From NCBI RefSeq assembly GCF_003111625.1, contig NZ_MZGS01000022.1:1-60802 (forward strand): a stretch of DNA of 60,802 nt, given 5' to 3'. Position 1 is the first letter of the stretch; every line of letters begins with the position of its first letter. Below the pieces are notes generated by a model. That model was not told where the DNA came from and ran no database searches. It worked only from the letters and a program-made list of their open reading frames with translations. The stretch comes from Methanobrevibacter thaueri (GTDB lineage: Archaea > Methanobacteriota > Methanobacteria > Methanobacteriales > Methanobacteriaceae). The position numbers were made by a program, and so were the translations under genes. Of the stretch, positions 17,820 to 28,015 are shown in pieces.

Positions 17820-20800
17820 ATGAAGAAGGGAATATTTATTTTTATTTTGCTGATTCTGGCCTTGTTCAGTGTCTCCTGCGTATGTGCGGCAGATGTGGAT
17901 GATGCGCTGGCAGCCAACGAGGATACGGGAGAAATTGAATTATCACATGGAATTGAAAGTGCAGATGACAATTTAGGGACAATCGAAGAACAAAAAGTAA
18001 CACAAACGGATAATGAGGAAAAAACAGGTGCAACTGATGACGGAACGTTTGAAGCATTAAGGACTAAGATTGAGGGTGCATCTTCTGGAGATACAGTATA
18101 TCTGGAAAACAATTATTCCTGTGAAGACTCATGGAGTAGGCATAGGGGAATTGATATTGACAAATCCAATTTGGTCATTGATGGTCAAGGCCATACAATC
18201 GATGCAAAACAAAAAACAAGAATTTTCGATGTTTATGCAGATAATGTGACCATAAAAAACATCAAATTCATAAACGCTAAATATGAAAATAGCGGTGGTG
18301 CTATCCAATTGTATGAAAGTGCTAATGGTAGTGTTTCTGGTTGTAGTTTTGTGAATTGTTCTACTGGTGATAGTGGTGGTGCTATCTGCTGGTATGACAG
18401 TCCTTATGGTAGTGTTTCTGGTTGTAGTTTTGTGAATTGTTCTGCTGGTCATGATGGTGGTGCTATCGAATGGTCTCATAGTGATAATGGTAGTGTTTCT
18501 GGTTGTAGTTTTGTGAATTGTTCTGCTGGTATCAATGGTGGTGCTGTCAACTGGTATAGCAGTGCTAATGGCAATATTTCTGATTGTGTTTTCATAAATA
18601 ACACTGCTTCTGAAGGAAGAGCTATTAATATGTATAGTGGTTCTTCTGCTAGTTTGGACTGTAACTGGTTTGGAAATACAGCAGAAAACTACAAAACATC
18701 CCCTAATGCATATATTAGTGGTGCAGTTCCTGACAATTGGCTGTTTTTAAATGCCACTGTTAATCCTAATCCTATTTTAATTACAGAAACTGCAGACATC
18801 ATCTTCAAATTATATTTATACAACGGCACTTCAGGAAACATAACCGATTACACTTCATTGGCTAAAGTCGATTTGACATTGAATTCTAACGGCAAACTCG
18901 ATAAGAATGTCACTGGTCTTGATGAAAAGGTCACATTCACACCAACAAGTCTTGGAACTGGCAGTGTAACTGCAACAATAGGTGATGTGGCTTATACAAC
19001 AACATTAACAGTCACAACTGACGGAACAACATTCTGGGATTTGAACCAGACAATAAATGGCAACACAAATGACACCATTACATTAGATAAGAATTATGCT
19101 TATAATCCTGCTTCTGATTCCGCTTTTATAGAGGGTATTGCGATAACTAGGCAGGTTACAATAAATGGTAATGGCCATACAATTGATGCTAAAGGCCAGG
19201 CACGTATCCTTTTGGTTATATGCGATAATGTAAATATTAATAATGTTACTTTTCTAAACGGTAAATTTAGTGGTCATGGAGGAGCAATATTCTTTGATAG
19301 TACTGGTAATGTGACAAATTGTAATTTTACTAACAACACTGTAACTGGAGATTACAGTTCTGGTGGTGCAATTTTCTTCGTGAATACTGGTACTGTGACA
19401 AATTGTAATTTTGTTGACAACACTGCAAACTATGAAAGTGGTGCTATTAGATTCAGTGGTTCAGGTACTGTGTCAAATTGTAATTTTACTGACAACTCTG
19501 CTACTGTAAATGGTGGTGCAGTTTACTTCCACAGTACTGGTAATGTGACAAATTGTAATTTTATTAATAACTCTGCTATATCTGGTGGTGCTATTTATTT
19601 CGTTGAGAATTCTAATGGTAATGTAAAAAATTGTAATTTTATTAATAACTCTGCTATATCTGGTGGTGCTATTTATTTCGCTGAGAGCTTTAAGGGTTAT
19701 GTAACAAATTGTGATTTTACTAACAACACTGCAACAAAATTTGGGGGTGCTGTTTTCTTTTATAGAGATAGTACTGTTAAAAATTGTAATTTTACTAAGA
19801 ACACTGCTTCCACAGATGGTGGTGGTGGTGCAATTTGGGTTTATTATGGTAAATTTAATGTAACAAATTGTAATTTTATTAATAACACTGCTGGTACTGA
19901 GGGTGGTGGTGCTCTCAACATGGTTTCAGGTAATGTAACAAATTGTAATTTTATTAATAACACTGCTGATACTAATGGTGGTGCTTTCTGGGTTCATTCA
20001 GCTAATGTAACAAATTGTAATTTTATTAATAACTCTGCTATATCTGGTGGGGCTACTAAATTTGAAGGTAGAAGTAATGTAGCAAATTGTAATTTTATTA
20101 ATAACTCTGCTATATCTGGTGGGGCTATTAAATTTGAAGGTAGAGGTAATGTAACAAATTGTAATTTCACCGGCAATAAAGCAAATACAGGTTCTGCAAT
20201 TTACTCCAGCAAGTTTGGATCATCATATGTTTCCAATTCTTGTTTCTTAAACAATAAAGCAAATGTTGAAACTTTAGATGTAGTTAAAAACGAAAATAAT
20301 ATTACCATTACATTTATGGGTCAGGATAACCTTTTAAATGCAATCTATTCAGAAAATAATGTTGAAGTCACCTTTAACAATGTGACTTATTGGGGTGCAA
20401 ACGGCATTACAACTATCAGTTCCGCCAAATCCGGATCCAATAGGGAAGCCGGTCAAAACATAACAATCGGAATAGTTGTTAATGATGTCATTGTTTTAAA
20501 TGAGGTTAAAGTCACAGATGAGAACGGTGCAATTGTTTTGGATATAAGTGTTGGTGGAAATTATTATATCAGTGCCCGCCATGATGAGGATTCATACTAC
20601 ACACAAGCCGAAACAATATTGACAAACATGAAATTCCACGTTAACGTAACCGAAACAGAAACCACAAATAAAACCGTAAACATAACTGCAAAATCTAATA
20701 TCTTCAATGAGACTATGCCAGGTAAATTACTATTTATCTTACCAAACGGAACTCAGATTAATGCAACTTATGGTGCTAACGGTATCTGGTGGGCAGTACA

Positions 20801-21686
20801 TACATTTGACGCTTACGGTGAATATCAAGTCAATGCAACCTATGTTGGATTGGATAATGTAACTGTTAACAATGCTACAATAACTGTAAACAAGATTAAA
20901 ACAGAACTGTCAGGTAATGCAATAACTACAACCTACAACATCAACAAGGATTTGATTATCACATTGACTGACAGCAATGGCAATCCTTTGGCGGGTGAAA
21001 AGATAACAGTCAGCTTGAACGGTGCTAAAACATACACCACCGACAAGAACGGCCAGGTCAAGGTATCAACCAAGGGACTTGCTCCTAAAACTTACACTGC
21101 TAAGGTAACATTTAACGGCGATACCAACTATGACAAGTCAACTAAAGACATTAAGGTTACTGTCAAGAAGGCAACTCCTAAACTGACTGCCAAAAAGAAA
21201 ACATTCAAATCCAGTGTCAAAACCAAAAAGTACACTGTTGTCTTAAAGGACAATACTGGCAAGGCAATCAAGAAGGCCAAAGTCACCCTGAAAGTCAAAG
21301 GCAAAACATATAAAGCCACTACAAACAGCAAAGGCAAAGCAGTCTTCAAGATTAAAAACCTAAAGAAAAAAGGCAAATACACTGCGGTCATAAAATTCAA
21401 AGGAAACAAATACTACAACAAGGCAACCAAAAAGGCTAAAATAAAAGTCATAGTTACTTTCAAAACTGTTTCTAAGGGAAGCAAGGACAAAGCAACAGTC
21501 AGGGAAATCCAACAAGCATTGAAAAACAATGGATATTACCTCACATATGACGGGCATTATTTAAAAATCGATGGAATCTATCACGGCTGCACAGAAAGAT
21601 CAGTCAAGGAATTCCAACACGATAAACACTTGAAAGTGACTGGTAAAGTTGATGAAATAACAGCCAAAAAACTTGGAATAATTTAA
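17820..21686 (+). CDS. Large adhesin-like protein with C-terminal peptidoglycan-binding-like domain (paralogue 2)
   Basis: The 1288-aa protein starts MKKGIFIFILLILALFSVSC, nearly the same signal peptide as the previous gene. A first beta-helix (about 85-300) contains three almost identical 27-residue units; an Ig-like linker follows; a second helix (about 405-820) has NCNFINNSA/GGAIYF turns, some repeated exactly. Ig-like and lysine-rich domains match the paralogue. The last ~75 residues differ: KDKATVREIQQALKNNGYYL to DEITAKKLGII is a PG_binding_1-type three-helix fold, known from cell-wall hydrolases and here perhaps holding the protein to pseudomurein. ATG 17820 has GAGGGGG upstream. Likely exported and wall-associated. 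Confidence 0.88.
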   Translation: MKKGIFIFILLILALFSVSCVCAADVDDALAANEDTGEIELSHGIESADDNLGTIEEQKVTQTDNEEKTGATDDGTFEALRTKIEGASSGDTVYLENNYSCEDSWSRHRGIDIDKSNLVIDGQGHTIDAKQKTRIFDVYADNVTIKNIKFINAKYENSGGAIQLYESANGSVSGCSFVNCSTGDSGGAICWYDSPYGSVSGCSFVNCSAGHDGGAIEWSHSDNGSVSGCSFVNCSAGINGGAVNWYSSANGNISDCVFINNTASEGRAINMYSGSSASLDCNWFGNTAENYKTSPNAYISGAVPDNWLFLNATVNPNPILITETADIIFKLYLYNGTSGNITDYTSLAKVDLTLNSNGKLDKNVTGLDEKVTFTPTSLGTGSVTATIGDVAYTTTLTVTTDGTTFWDLNQTINGNTNDTITLDKNYAYNPASDSAFIEGIAITRQVTINGNGHTIDAKGQARILLVICDNVNINNVTFLNGKFSGHGGAIFFDSTGNVTNCNFTNNTVTGDYSSGGAIFFVNTGTVTNCNFVDNTANYESGAIRFSGSGTVSNCNFTDNSATVNGGAVYFHSTGNVTNCNFINNSAISGGAIYFVENSNGNVKNCNFINNSAISGGAIYFAESFKGYVTNCDFTNNTATKFGGAVFFYRDSTVKNCNFTKNTASTDGGGGAIWVYYGKFNVTNCNFINNTAGTEGGGALNMVSGNVTNCNFINNTADTNGGAFWVHSANVTNCNFINNSAISGGATKFEGRSNVANCNFINNSAISGGAIKFEGRGNVTNCNFTGNKANTGSAIYSSKFGSSYVSNSCFLNNKANVETLDVVKNENNITITFMGQDNLLNAIYSENNVEVTFNNVTYWGANGITTISSAKSGSNREAGQNITIGIVVNDVIVLNEVKVTDENGAIVLDISVGGNYYISARHDEDSYYTQAETILTNMKFHVNVTETETTNKTVNITAKSNIFNETMPGKLLFILPNGTQINATYGANGIWWAVHTFDAYGEYQVNATYVGLDNVTVNNATITVNKIKTELSGNAITTTYNINKDLIITLTDSNGNPLAGEKITVSLNGAKTYTTDKNGQVKVSTKGLAPKTYTAKVTFNGDTNYDKSTKDIKVTVKKATPKLTAKKKTFKSSVKTKKYTVVLKDNTGKAIKKAKVTLKVKGKTYKATTNSKGKAVFKIKNLKKKGKYTAVIKFKGNKYYNKATKKAKIKVIVTFKTVSKGSKDKATVREIQQALKNNGYYLTYDGHYLKIDGIYHGCTERSVKEFQHDKHLKVTGKVDEITAKKLGII
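18327..18650 (+). repeat. 81-bp tandem repeats inside adhesin gene
   Basis: Units begin at 18327, 18408, 18489 and 18570, exactly 81 bases apart. The first three share GGTAGTGTTTCTGGTTGTAG and the following TTTTGTGAATTGTTCT with hardly any change; the fourth is diverged. Each encodes one 27-residue beta-helix turn (GSVSGCSFVNCS). Near-identity at DNA level implies recent copying and a potential for length variation. Confidence 0.9.
19551..20160 (+). repeat. 72/78-bp repeats inside adhesin gene
   Basis: AATTGTAATTTTATTAATAA followed by CTCTGCTATATCTGGTGG recurs at about 19551, 19629 (78-base spacing), 20012 and 20084 (72-base spacing); shorter versions lie between. The 20011-20082 and 20083-20154 units differ by only a few bases. 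They encode the NCNFINNSAISGGA turn. Confidence 0.88.
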
Positions 21687-21693
21687 TTGAATG

Positions 21694-21735
21694 TAGTGCT
21701 TCTGCACTACAACTTTTTTATTTTTTCACCATAAC
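21694..21735 (+). terminator. Terminator of third adhesin gene
   Basis: GTAGTGC-TTCT-GCACTAC, a 7-bp stem, begins eight bases after the stop codon and is followed by AACTTTTTTATTTTTTC. Confidence 0.75.
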
Positions 21736-22091
21736 TATAGCCATACAAATGCTCAAAGAGCACTTCATTTATTCACTATTTTCTTCTTCAAAACCTTGGT
21801 TATACGGCTTATGATTTCAATCTGCTCCAGCACTGGTTGCCGACGGAATTAATTTCATAATGTCATGTAGATGGACTTAAATATAAATTGAAAGTTATGT
21901 AAAAAGAGAGAGTATTGGTGTTTAAGTGACTAGTTTAAACACCATGTGTTTTTTCTAAGGAAAATTATATATTGGCAGATTTTTTTAATTTTCCGAACGA
22001 CTTGTATCAAATTAGCAAATTGTGAGAAATCTAATTTAACACAAACTAATTTTGGAGAGAGTATTATTATTTAACTAATAATATGGAGTAT

Positions 22092-22107
22092 TTTAGGCAT
22101 GCCTAAA
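22092..22107. promoter_or_regulatory. Palindromic operator-like site 1
   Basis: TTTAGGCATGCCTAAA is a perfect 16-bp palindrome. The TTAGG...CCTAA half-sites resemble binding sites of DtxR/IdeR/MntR-type metal-dependent repressors. A near-identical site follows 67 bases downstream. The regulator is inferred, not shown. Confidence 0.55.
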
Positions 22108-22138
22108 TTTCAACTCTATTAATTACTTTGTCTGCATA

Positions 22139-22148
22139 GTATATAAAG
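22139..22148 (+). promoter_or_regulatory. TATA box between two palindromes
   Basis: AGTATATAAAGC contains a consensus archaeal TATA box. Its expected start point, about 22165-22170, falls inside the second palindrome (22159-22174), an arrangement in which a bound repressor would block transcription. Confidence 0.5.
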
Positions 22149-22158
22149 CTTTCTATTT

Positions 22159-22174
22159 TTTAGGTATGCCTAAA
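22159..22174. promoter_or_regulatory. Palindromic operator-like site 2
   Basis: TTTAGGTATGCCTAAA matches site 1 at 15 of 16 positions. It covers the predicted transcription start of the TATA box at 22139. No gene lies downstream on the plus strand. Confidence 0.55.
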
Positions 22175-22248
22175 TTATTATTGATCTTCTGTAAACTTCA
22201 AATTTGTAGAAAAAAGAGTAAGATAAGATACTCCTTAGAGTATCCTTA
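22168..22248 (+). ncRNA. Candidate small structured RNA
   Basis: A transcript from the palindrome-controlled promoter would run about 75 bases with two hairpins: TTCTGTAAA/TTTGTAGAA (22187-22211; nine pairs, two of them G-U) and GATACTC/GAGTATC (22227-22244). No frame with a start codon fits. The second hairpin also serves as the gatE terminator on the other strand. Both hairpins and the promoter are seen; that an RNA is made is inference. Confidence 0.3.
22227..22244 (-). terminator. Terminator of gatE
   Basis: On the minus strand the gatE stop is followed at once by GATACTC-TAAG-GAGTATC and then TTATCTTACTCTTTTTT, a standard stem plus T-rich tract. Confidence 0.7.
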
Positions 22249-24111
22249 GATTAATTTTTGAATTTCTTCACGGACGATTTTGTTTACAAGTCCGCCGTCC
22301 GCTTTTCCTTTGAGCTGCTTCATGCACATTCCCATCAATGGACCCATAGCGCCCATTTGACGTTCCTTAACCATTCCCTCATTGTTTGCAACAATTTCAG
22401 AAATTATATTGTGGACATCTTCCTCGCTCATCATGGTCAAATTGTTTTTCTCAGCGATTTCAGCTATGTCTACATCAGGTGTCTTGATGGTTTCAACAGC
22501 CAGTTTACGAACGCTGTCCTTAGCTATTTTGCCGTCAGCCAATAATGTGAATATTCCTTTGAAATGATCTAAAGTTAAGACATTAACATCATGCCCTTCC
22601 CTTTTGATTTCTCTAAGGTCATATGCAAGAAGTGAAGCTACAGGGGTTGCATCCACATCAACGTCAGCTAAAACGGCCTCAAACATGTCCGCCTCTTGCC
22701 TTTTAACCAATTGTGTTGCCAAATCTTCACTTAACTTGTACTCTTCAATGATTCTGGCCTGTTTGACGTCAGGCAATTCAGGCAAGTTGTTAGCTATCGG
22801 TTCGATTCTGTCTGAAGTGATCTTGAATAATGGAATGTCGGTTTCAAGATACATTCTGTTTGCAGTCGGAAGAGGTCTCATGTATTCAGTGTTGCCGTCA
22901 TCCAATGCCTTACGGGTTTCTTCAACAACGCCCTCAAGACCTAAATTGGCTCTTCTTTTAACCTCTTCAAGCGCGGATATTGCAATATCCTCGTCATGAG
23001 CCACAATAATGAATGCGTCATCATCACCAATGTTTAGGAATTCGGTGACCTTATCAACCTCATCCTGTGTGATTCCATAAGCAGGCAATTCATCTGAGTG
23101 GAAAATGCCTGCAACGCCACGTTTTTTGGCATAGCTTGCAATTTCAGTACCGAATCTTCTTCCCGGCTGAACTTCACGACCGATCAATCCGTCGTAACCT
23201 TTCAACACGACCGCCTTGATGGTTTCGGCAGATTTCAAGATTTTTGACTCGGTATCCTCAAGCAATTCATCCAGGTCATGAATCTCTTCAAGCACTTCAG
23301 CGTTTCTAGCTTCGAGCTCTTTTTTAATGTCAATCAGTGCCAATTGTCTTGTGACTTCACGGTTAACGATTTCGGCCATTAAATCCAAGTCCTGAACACC
23401 CTTGATTTCCACACGTGCACCTTCGGCAATGGAAATGTTCAAGTCCTGTCTGATTGTACCAAGGCCTCTTTTAACGTTGGTGCTTCTTAGGATTTGACCA
23501 AGCATGTAGGCAACTTCCCTTACCTGGTCCGGATGGTGCATTGAAGGGTCTGTTGTGATTTCGGCTAATGGTATACCTAATCTGTCCAATCTGAATTCGG
23601 TAAATCCGTCCTTGGTTTCAACTCTTCTTGCGGCGTCCTCTTCAAGGCCTAAACTTTCAATGACAACCCTTCCGTATGGTGTGTCAAGATAGCCGTCGGT
23701 TGCAACCATACCTGTCCTTTGGAAACCACCGGTGTTACTTCCATCAATAACTTGTTTACGCATTGTATGGAATTCATCAACAATGTGCATGTTCATCAAG
23801 CATGCAATAGTGATACAAATGTCTAGAGCTTCCTCGTTTAGGCTGTGAGGTGGTTCATCATCGTTTTCAACAAGGCAGGTGTGCTTTGCAAAGTTTTCAT
23901 ACTTGAAGTTAAGTCCCCTCAAGGATTCCTGCAATGCCGCACGGTCGATTTCACCAAGCTCTGATTGGGTTGGCCTCAGTTTTCTTTGAATGAGTTCATC
24001 AAACTCATCGTCAACAAGCTCTGTTTTACATGGACAGAATAACTTATGCTCACTGTTCAATTGTTGGTGAATTTCAATTCCCATTTTTAATCCTAATTTC
24101 TCATAATCCAT
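22246..24111 (-). CDS. gatE: Glu-tRNA(Gln) amidotransferase subunit E
   Basis: The 621-aa protein is the archaeal GatE, which with GatD converts Glu-tRNA(Gln) to Gln-tRNA(Gln). The GatB-like N-terminus [19 protein letters not shown], the [10 protein letters not shown] and [16 protein letters not shown] motifs, an inserted AspRS-like segment found in GatE only (about 280-400, including [17 protein letters not shown]), and the C-terminal helical tail domain ([15 protein letters not shown] to [18 protein letters not shown]) are all visible. Full length. GGTGAT lies before the ATG, and gatD ends nine bases upstream, so the two subunits are translated together. Last gene of the seven-gene minus-strand run. 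Confidence 0.95.
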   Translation of the reverse strand: MDYEKLGLKMGIEIHQQLNSEHKLFCPCKTELVDDEFDELIQRKLRPTQSELGEIDRAALQESLRGLNFKYENFAKHTCLVENDDEPPHSLNEEALDICITIACLMNMHIVDEFHTMRKQVIDGSNTGGFQRTGMVATDGYLDTPYGRVVIESLGLEEDAARRVETKDGFTEFRLDRLGIPLAEITTDPSMHHPDQVREVAYMLGQILRSTNVKRGLGTIRQDLNISIAEGARVEIKGVQDLDLMAEIVNREVTRQLALIDIKKELEARNAEVLEEIHDLDELLEDTESKILKSAETIKAVVLKGYDGLIGREVQPGRRFGTEIASYAKKRGVAGIFHSDELPAYGITQDEVDKVTEFLNIGDDDAFIIVAHDEDIAISALEEVKRRANLGLEGVVEETRKALDDGNTEYMRPLPTANRMYLETDIPLFKITSDRIEPIANNLPELPDVKQARIIEEYKLSEDLATQLVKRQEADMFEAVLADVDVDATPVASLLAYDLREIKREGHDVNVLTLDHFKGIFTLLADGKIAKDSVRKLAVETIKTPDVDIAEIAEKNNLTMMSEEDVHNIISEIVANNEGMVKERQMGAMGPLMGMCMKQLKGKADGGLVNKIVREEIQKLI

Positions 24112-24120
24112 GCTATCACC

Positions 24121-25431
24121 CTAATTCAAGAAATCCTTAATTGTGGATTTTTCTCCAAATTCACCTGCAACGTTTGTTTGCATAATCTCTTTTACTTCTG
24201 CGTAATCGTCACTTTGACCCAATGCCCAGCATAACTTGACATATGTGGTCTCAGGAGTCATGTCAATTCCGGAAATCACTCCGACATCCAGTATGTTACG
24301 TCCTGTGGAGTAGACATTCATGTTTACTCTTCCGTAAAGGCATTGTGAGGTCATTATAACTGGGATATTTTCGTCCTGTGCCCTTTTGAATGAGTCAATC
24401 AGGTCATTTGGAACATGTCCGAGACCGGTTCCTTCAATGACAAGGCCCTTATATCCTTTATCAATGTGATATTCGATGTAGTCTTTGGAAATGCCAGGGA
24501 AACTTTTAATGAATCCTACCTTTTCCTCAATTGAGGTATTCAATTCAAGTTCATTGGCTCCGCGTTTGGTATAGTTATATTCAGGGTTTATGCTGACCTT
24601 CCTGTTTTGGATTTTAGCAATAGGCTGTGCATTGATGCTTCTGAAGGTGTCCCTTCTTGATGTGTGCATTTTCCTGACCTTTGTACCCTTATGTAAGTAG
24701 GTGTACTCGTCATTTAAACTTCCATGCATGCACACGCAGACTTCAGCCAAGTCTGATTTTGCTGCAATCACTGAATCGATAAGGTTGATGTTGGCGTCAC
24801 TTGAAGGCCTGTCTGAACTTCTTTGAGCTCCGGTAATGATAATCGGAACAGGTGTTTTCAACATGAAACTCAATGCTGCGGATGTGTAGTGCATGGTATC
24901 GGTACCGTGAGCTATAACAACGCCGTCAGCGCCGTCTGATATGTCATTGGCTATCTCTTCGGCAGCCTTGACCCAGTATTCAGGTTTCATGTCTTCACTT
25001 AGGATATTGTATAGTGCCTTAACGTTGTAGTTGGCATAATCCAACAGTTCAGGATTGGCCTTTACCAAATCTGATGCGGTAAATGCAGGGTGTACGGCTC
25101 CTGTTCTGTAATCAATAACGGATGACACTGTACCTCCGGTTGAAACTATTGAAATGTTCTGCTTTGAATCATCATGAGGAATCTCGGTTTCGCCAAATCC
25201 GATTTTTGGCTTTTCCCCTTTCTCAATGAGTTCTGCGGTTGTGTTCTCAATGGCTACACCGATGTTGTAACCGCTTGACAATTTGATTACAAGATATCCG
25301 TCATCTGCATCCTCTGGCCTATCAAGCAAAATACCGGTATAAGAGATGTCCTCCTTGTTGACCTTGATCTTGTCCCCTATACCTAAACCATAATTCTCCA
25401 TATAATTTTTAGCATTTTCTTTATAAGTCAT
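24121..25431 (-). CDS. gatD: Glu-tRNA(Gln) amidotransferase subunit D
   Basis: The 436-aa protein frees ammonia from glutamine (or asparagine) for GatE. An N-terminal SH3-like domain (about 1-85) is followed by an L-asparaginase-like domain with STGGTVSS at about 97-104 and [10 protein letters not shown] at about 174-183, which carry the catalytic threonines and Asp. [13 protein letters not shown] is another asparaginase landmark. The N-terminal extension separates GatD from plain asparaginase, and adjacency to gatE settles it. ATG 25431 is chosen over TTG 25434. It begins nine bases after vorA. Confidence 0.95.
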   Translation of the reverse strand: MTYKENAKNYMENYGLGIGDKIKVNKEDISYTGILLDRPEDADDGYLVIKLSSGYNIGVAIENTTAELIEKGEKPKIGFGETEIPHDDSKQNISIVSTGGTVSSVIDYRTGAVHPAFTASDLVKANPELLDYANYNVKALYNILSEDMKPEYWVKAAEEIANDISDGADGVVIAHGTDTMHYTSAALSFMLKTPVPIIITGAQRSSDRPSSDANINLIDSVIAAKSDLAEVCVCMHGSLNDEYTYLHKGTKVRKMHTSRRDTFRSINAQPIAKIQNRKVSINPEYNYTKRGANELELNTSIEEKVGFIKSFPGISKDYIEYHIDKGYKGLVIEGTGLGHVPNDLIDSFKRAQDENIPVIMTSQCLYGRVNMNVYSTGRNILDVGVISGIDMTPETTYVKLCWALGQSDDYAEVKEIMQTNVAGEFGEKSTIKDFLN

Positions 25432-25440
25432 CAAATCACG

Positions 25441-26886
25441 CTATGAGTTGTTTTTAATCCATTCGGCTCCAGCTTTTAAAACTTCAATGTTCACGTCAAT
25501 GACTTTTGGTTTTGATGCAAACATTTCACGAATCGCATTTTCGTAGGATTCACGTTTTAAAACATCGCCTAATTCTGTTAATGCTCCTAAAAGGGCAGTG
25601 TTAGCGGTTCTTGCGTTTCCATGTTCTTCAGCAATATCCACACATGGCATTGCAATGACCTTCACGTCCCTATCGGTTTCAAATTCACCTATTTTAGAAT
25701 CGTAAAGTATTACTCCGCCTTCTTTCACATCCTGTGAGAACTGTTCTAGGGAAGGCTTGTTTAAAGCAATAAGAATGTCAATATCGTCAACGACAGGAGT
25801 ACCTATTGTCTCATTGGATATTACTACGGAACAGTTGGATTTTCCTCCCCTTTGTTCAGGTCCGTAGCTCGGATACCATGAAACGTGTTTTCCTTCAGCA
25901 CAGGCCGCTTGAGCGATTGTAAGTCCTGCACTCAATACTCCCTGACCTCCAAATCCTGAAACCTTGATGCTTACAGGTTCCATTTCGTCATCGACATAAC
26001 CTGAATCCTCGCTTCTTGTAACATTAAATATTTTATCCAGGGATTCGGTTGAAAAGTCACTTGCAGGTCTTTGAACAGGCTCTTTGGTGTACATGTTATT
26101 TCTGAAGTTTTTGACAGGGAATTCCTTTTCCATCTGCTCTTCAATGAATTTCTGTGCACTTGCAACGTCCTGTTTTAAGTTTGTAGGACAAGGTGATAGG
26201 ACTTCAACAAATGAATAGCCTTTTCCCTCTTTTTGAATGGTTAATGCCTGTTTGATTGCGTATTTTGCAAGTCTGATTTTCAATGGGTTTGCAAGGGATA
26301 CCCTTTCGATGAATACAGGTGCCTTCAATGTGTTGATCAATTCACACATGTGGGTTGGGTGTCCTGCATAGTCAGGATCCCTTCCGGTTTGGCAAGTTAC
26401 GGTTTTTTCACCGATTAGAGTGGTTGGAGCCATTTGCCCACCAGTCATTCCGTAAACTGTGTTGTTCACGAAGAACACTGCCATCTTCTCTCCACGGTTG
26501 GCAGCCTGTAATGTTTCATTCAAACCGATTGAAGCTAGGTCCCCGTCTCCTTGGTAACTCATTACAATTGCATTGTCTTCAGCTCTTGAAATACCTGTGG
26601 CCACTGCAGGTGCCCTTCCGTGAGCGGTCTGGAAGTTTCCACAGTTGAAGTAGAAATATGCGTATACTGAACATCCAACTGGGGAGATCATTACGCAGCG
26701 TTCCTGTATTCCAAGCTCGTCCATACATTCAGCTATCAATTTATGTAATATTCCATGTCCACAACCTGCACAGTAGTGAGTAGATTGGATATTTGTTCCT
26801 TTTCTAGGATACTCTTCTAAAAGGGATTGTGGATTTCTACGTATTTGTAATTCATAATCTTTATCATTTAATTCTTTTTCACTCAT
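25441..26886 (-). CDS. vorA: 2-oxoisovalerate:ferredoxin oxidoreductase, fused beta-gamma subunit (VorA)
   Basis: The 481-aa protein joins two subunits that are separate in many archaea. Residues 1-300 are the beta (thiamine-diphosphate) part with YCAGCGHG (Cys39, Cys42), [15 protein letters not shown] and the TPP motif GDGDLASIG...NN. Residues from about 309 form the gamma part, starting [14 protein letters not shown]. Such a fusion is known for VorA of Methanothermobacter, which supports VOR over 2-oxoglutarate oxidoreductase. The complex oxidises or, in growing methanogens, reductively forms branched-chain 2-oxo acids with ferredoxin and CoA. GGATGTGG lies before ATG 26886. Cytoplasmic; encoded with VorB and VorC. 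Confidence 0.88.
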   Translation of the reverse strand: MSEKELNDKDYELQIRRNPQSLLEEYPRKGTNIQSTHYCAGCGHGILHKLIAECMDELGIQERCVMISPVGCSVYAYFYFNCGNFQTAHGRAPAVATGISRAEDNAIVMSYQGDGDLASIGLNETLQAANRGEKMAVFFVNNTVYGMTGGQMAPTTLIGEKTVTCQTGRDPDYAGHPTHMCELINTLKAPVFIERVSLANPLKIRLAKYAIKQALTIQKEGKGYSFVEVLSPCPTNLKQDVASAQKFIEEQMEKEFPVKNFRNNMYTKEPVQRPASDFSTESLDKIFNVTRSEDSGYVDDEMEPVSIKVSGFGGQGVLSAGLTIAQAACAEGKHVSWYPSYGPEQRGGKSNCSVVISNETIGTPVVDDIDILIALNKPSLEQFSQDVKEGGVILYDSKIGEFETDRDVKVIAMPCVDIAEEHGNARTANTALLGALTELGDVLKRESYENAIREMFASKPKVIDVNIEVLKAGAEWIKNNS

Positions 26887-26899
26887 TTTTCCACATCCT

Positions 26900-28015
26900 T
26901 TAGTCAATTATATTTGGACTGGCTTTCTCCTCACTTCTTTTGGATAAGTCTATGTCTTCATCTTCAACGCCGGCTATTTCATAAATCTTGGCAAGAATCT
27001 GTTTCAGTTCAATTAGATTACCACCCATCCTGTTGACAAGGTGAGTGTCCTCTTTTCTAAGGGCTGCAAACTGCACGTCAGCCAATAGCTGTCCGTTACT
27101 CATTTCGACTGAAATGAAACTTACTCCCTTATCGGATAGCTCCTTAATTCTGTCAACTGGGAAAGGATTTAATGTGATTGGTCTTAAAAGTCCAACTTTC
27201 AAGCCTTTTTCACGGCTTTTGTCAACCGCTGATCTTGCAATACGGCTACTGATACCGAATGAGACTAAAACAATGTCGGCATCGTCAACTTGGTATTCGT
27301 CAACTATGACCTCCTCAGCATCGATTTTAGCATATTTTTCCTGAAGTTTGTAGTTGAAGTCTTCCAAATCGTTAAAGTCATTAAAGATTGAAGTAATGAG
27401 ATTGTCCATGGTTTCCTTTGAGCCTTTCACTGCCCATGGCTTGTCATTTTTCGGTTCAATTGCCTCTTCAGGGAACACTAAAGGTTCTGCCATCTGACCG
27501 AGGGTACCGTCAGCCAATACAACTACAGGGTTTCTCCATTTGTCTGCAAGTTCAAAGGCTTTCATGGTCAGGTCACACATTTCCTGAACGCTGTTTGGGG
27601 CTAAAACTATGTTCTTATAGTTTCCGTGGCCTCCACCTTTGACGATCTGATTGTAGTCCCCCTGTTCAGGTCCGATATTTCCAAGTCCAGGTCCTGCCCT
27701 CATGATATCAACAATAACGGCAGGCAATTCCGCACCAGCAAGGAATGTGAATCCTTCCTGCATTAAGCTAATACCAGGTCCTGATGAGGAGGTCATTACT
27801 CTGTGGCCGGTACCTGATGCACCATAAACCATATTGATTGATGCCTCTTCACTTTCAGCTTGAACAAAGTTTCTTCCAACCATTGGGAAGTATTTTGATG
27901 CTTCGTGTAGAATTTCACTTGCAGGAGTAATTGGGTATCCGAAGAAACAGTCACAACCTGCATACATTGCACCGATGACAACTGCGGTGTTTCCTTTTAC
28001 CATTTGATTACTCAT
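26900..28015 (-). CDS. vorB: 2-oxoisovalerate:ferredoxin oxidoreductase, alpha subunit (VorB)
   Basis: The 371-aa alpha subunit of the oxidoreductase. The N-terminal [29 protein letters not shown] is the pyrimidine-binding domain of the family; [28 protein letters not shown] binds substrate and CoA; the C-terminal domain starts near [13 protein letters not shown]. The size (about 350-370) fits VorB/KorA. The substrate is assigned from the fused VorA and the three-subunit operon layout. GGGGG precedes the ATG, which is adjacent to the vorC stop. Confidence 0.88.
   Translation of the reverse strand: MSNQMVKGNTAVVIGAMYAGCDCFFGYPITPASEILHEASKYFPMVGRNFVQAESEEASINMVYGASGTGHRVMTSSSGPGISLMQEGFTFLAGAELPAVIVDIMRAGPGLGNIGPEQGDYNQIVKGGGHGNYKNIVLAPNSVQEMCDLTMKAFELADKWRNPVVVLADGTLGQMAEPLVFPEEAIEPKNDKPWAVKGSKETMDNLITSIFNDFNDLEDFNYKLQEKYAKIDAEEVIVDEYQVDDADIVLVSFGISSRIARSAVDKSREKGLKVGLLRPITLNPFPVDRIKELSDKGVSFISVEMSNGQLLADVQFAALRKEDTHLVNRMGGNLIELKQILAKIYEIAGVEDEDIDLSKRSEEKASPNIID

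Larger units (their letters stand above)
21736..22245. other. 510-bp gene-free stretch with hairpins and palindromes
   Basis: No protein gene is visible on either strand. It holds, in order: a decayed copy of the sequence behind the first adhesin gene (about 21740-21880); a 9-bp hairpin GGTGTTTAA/TTAAACACC (about 21917-21943) with a T-run behind it; two 16-bp palindromes at 22092 and 22159 with a TATA box between; and two hairpins before the gatE stop. The second half is treated as a separate finding. Confidence 0.6.

Noticed and set aside
18327-20160. Regular repeats resembling a CRISPR array
   Set aside because: The repeats are in frame, encode beta-helix rungs, have no unrelated spacers, and no cas gene is near.
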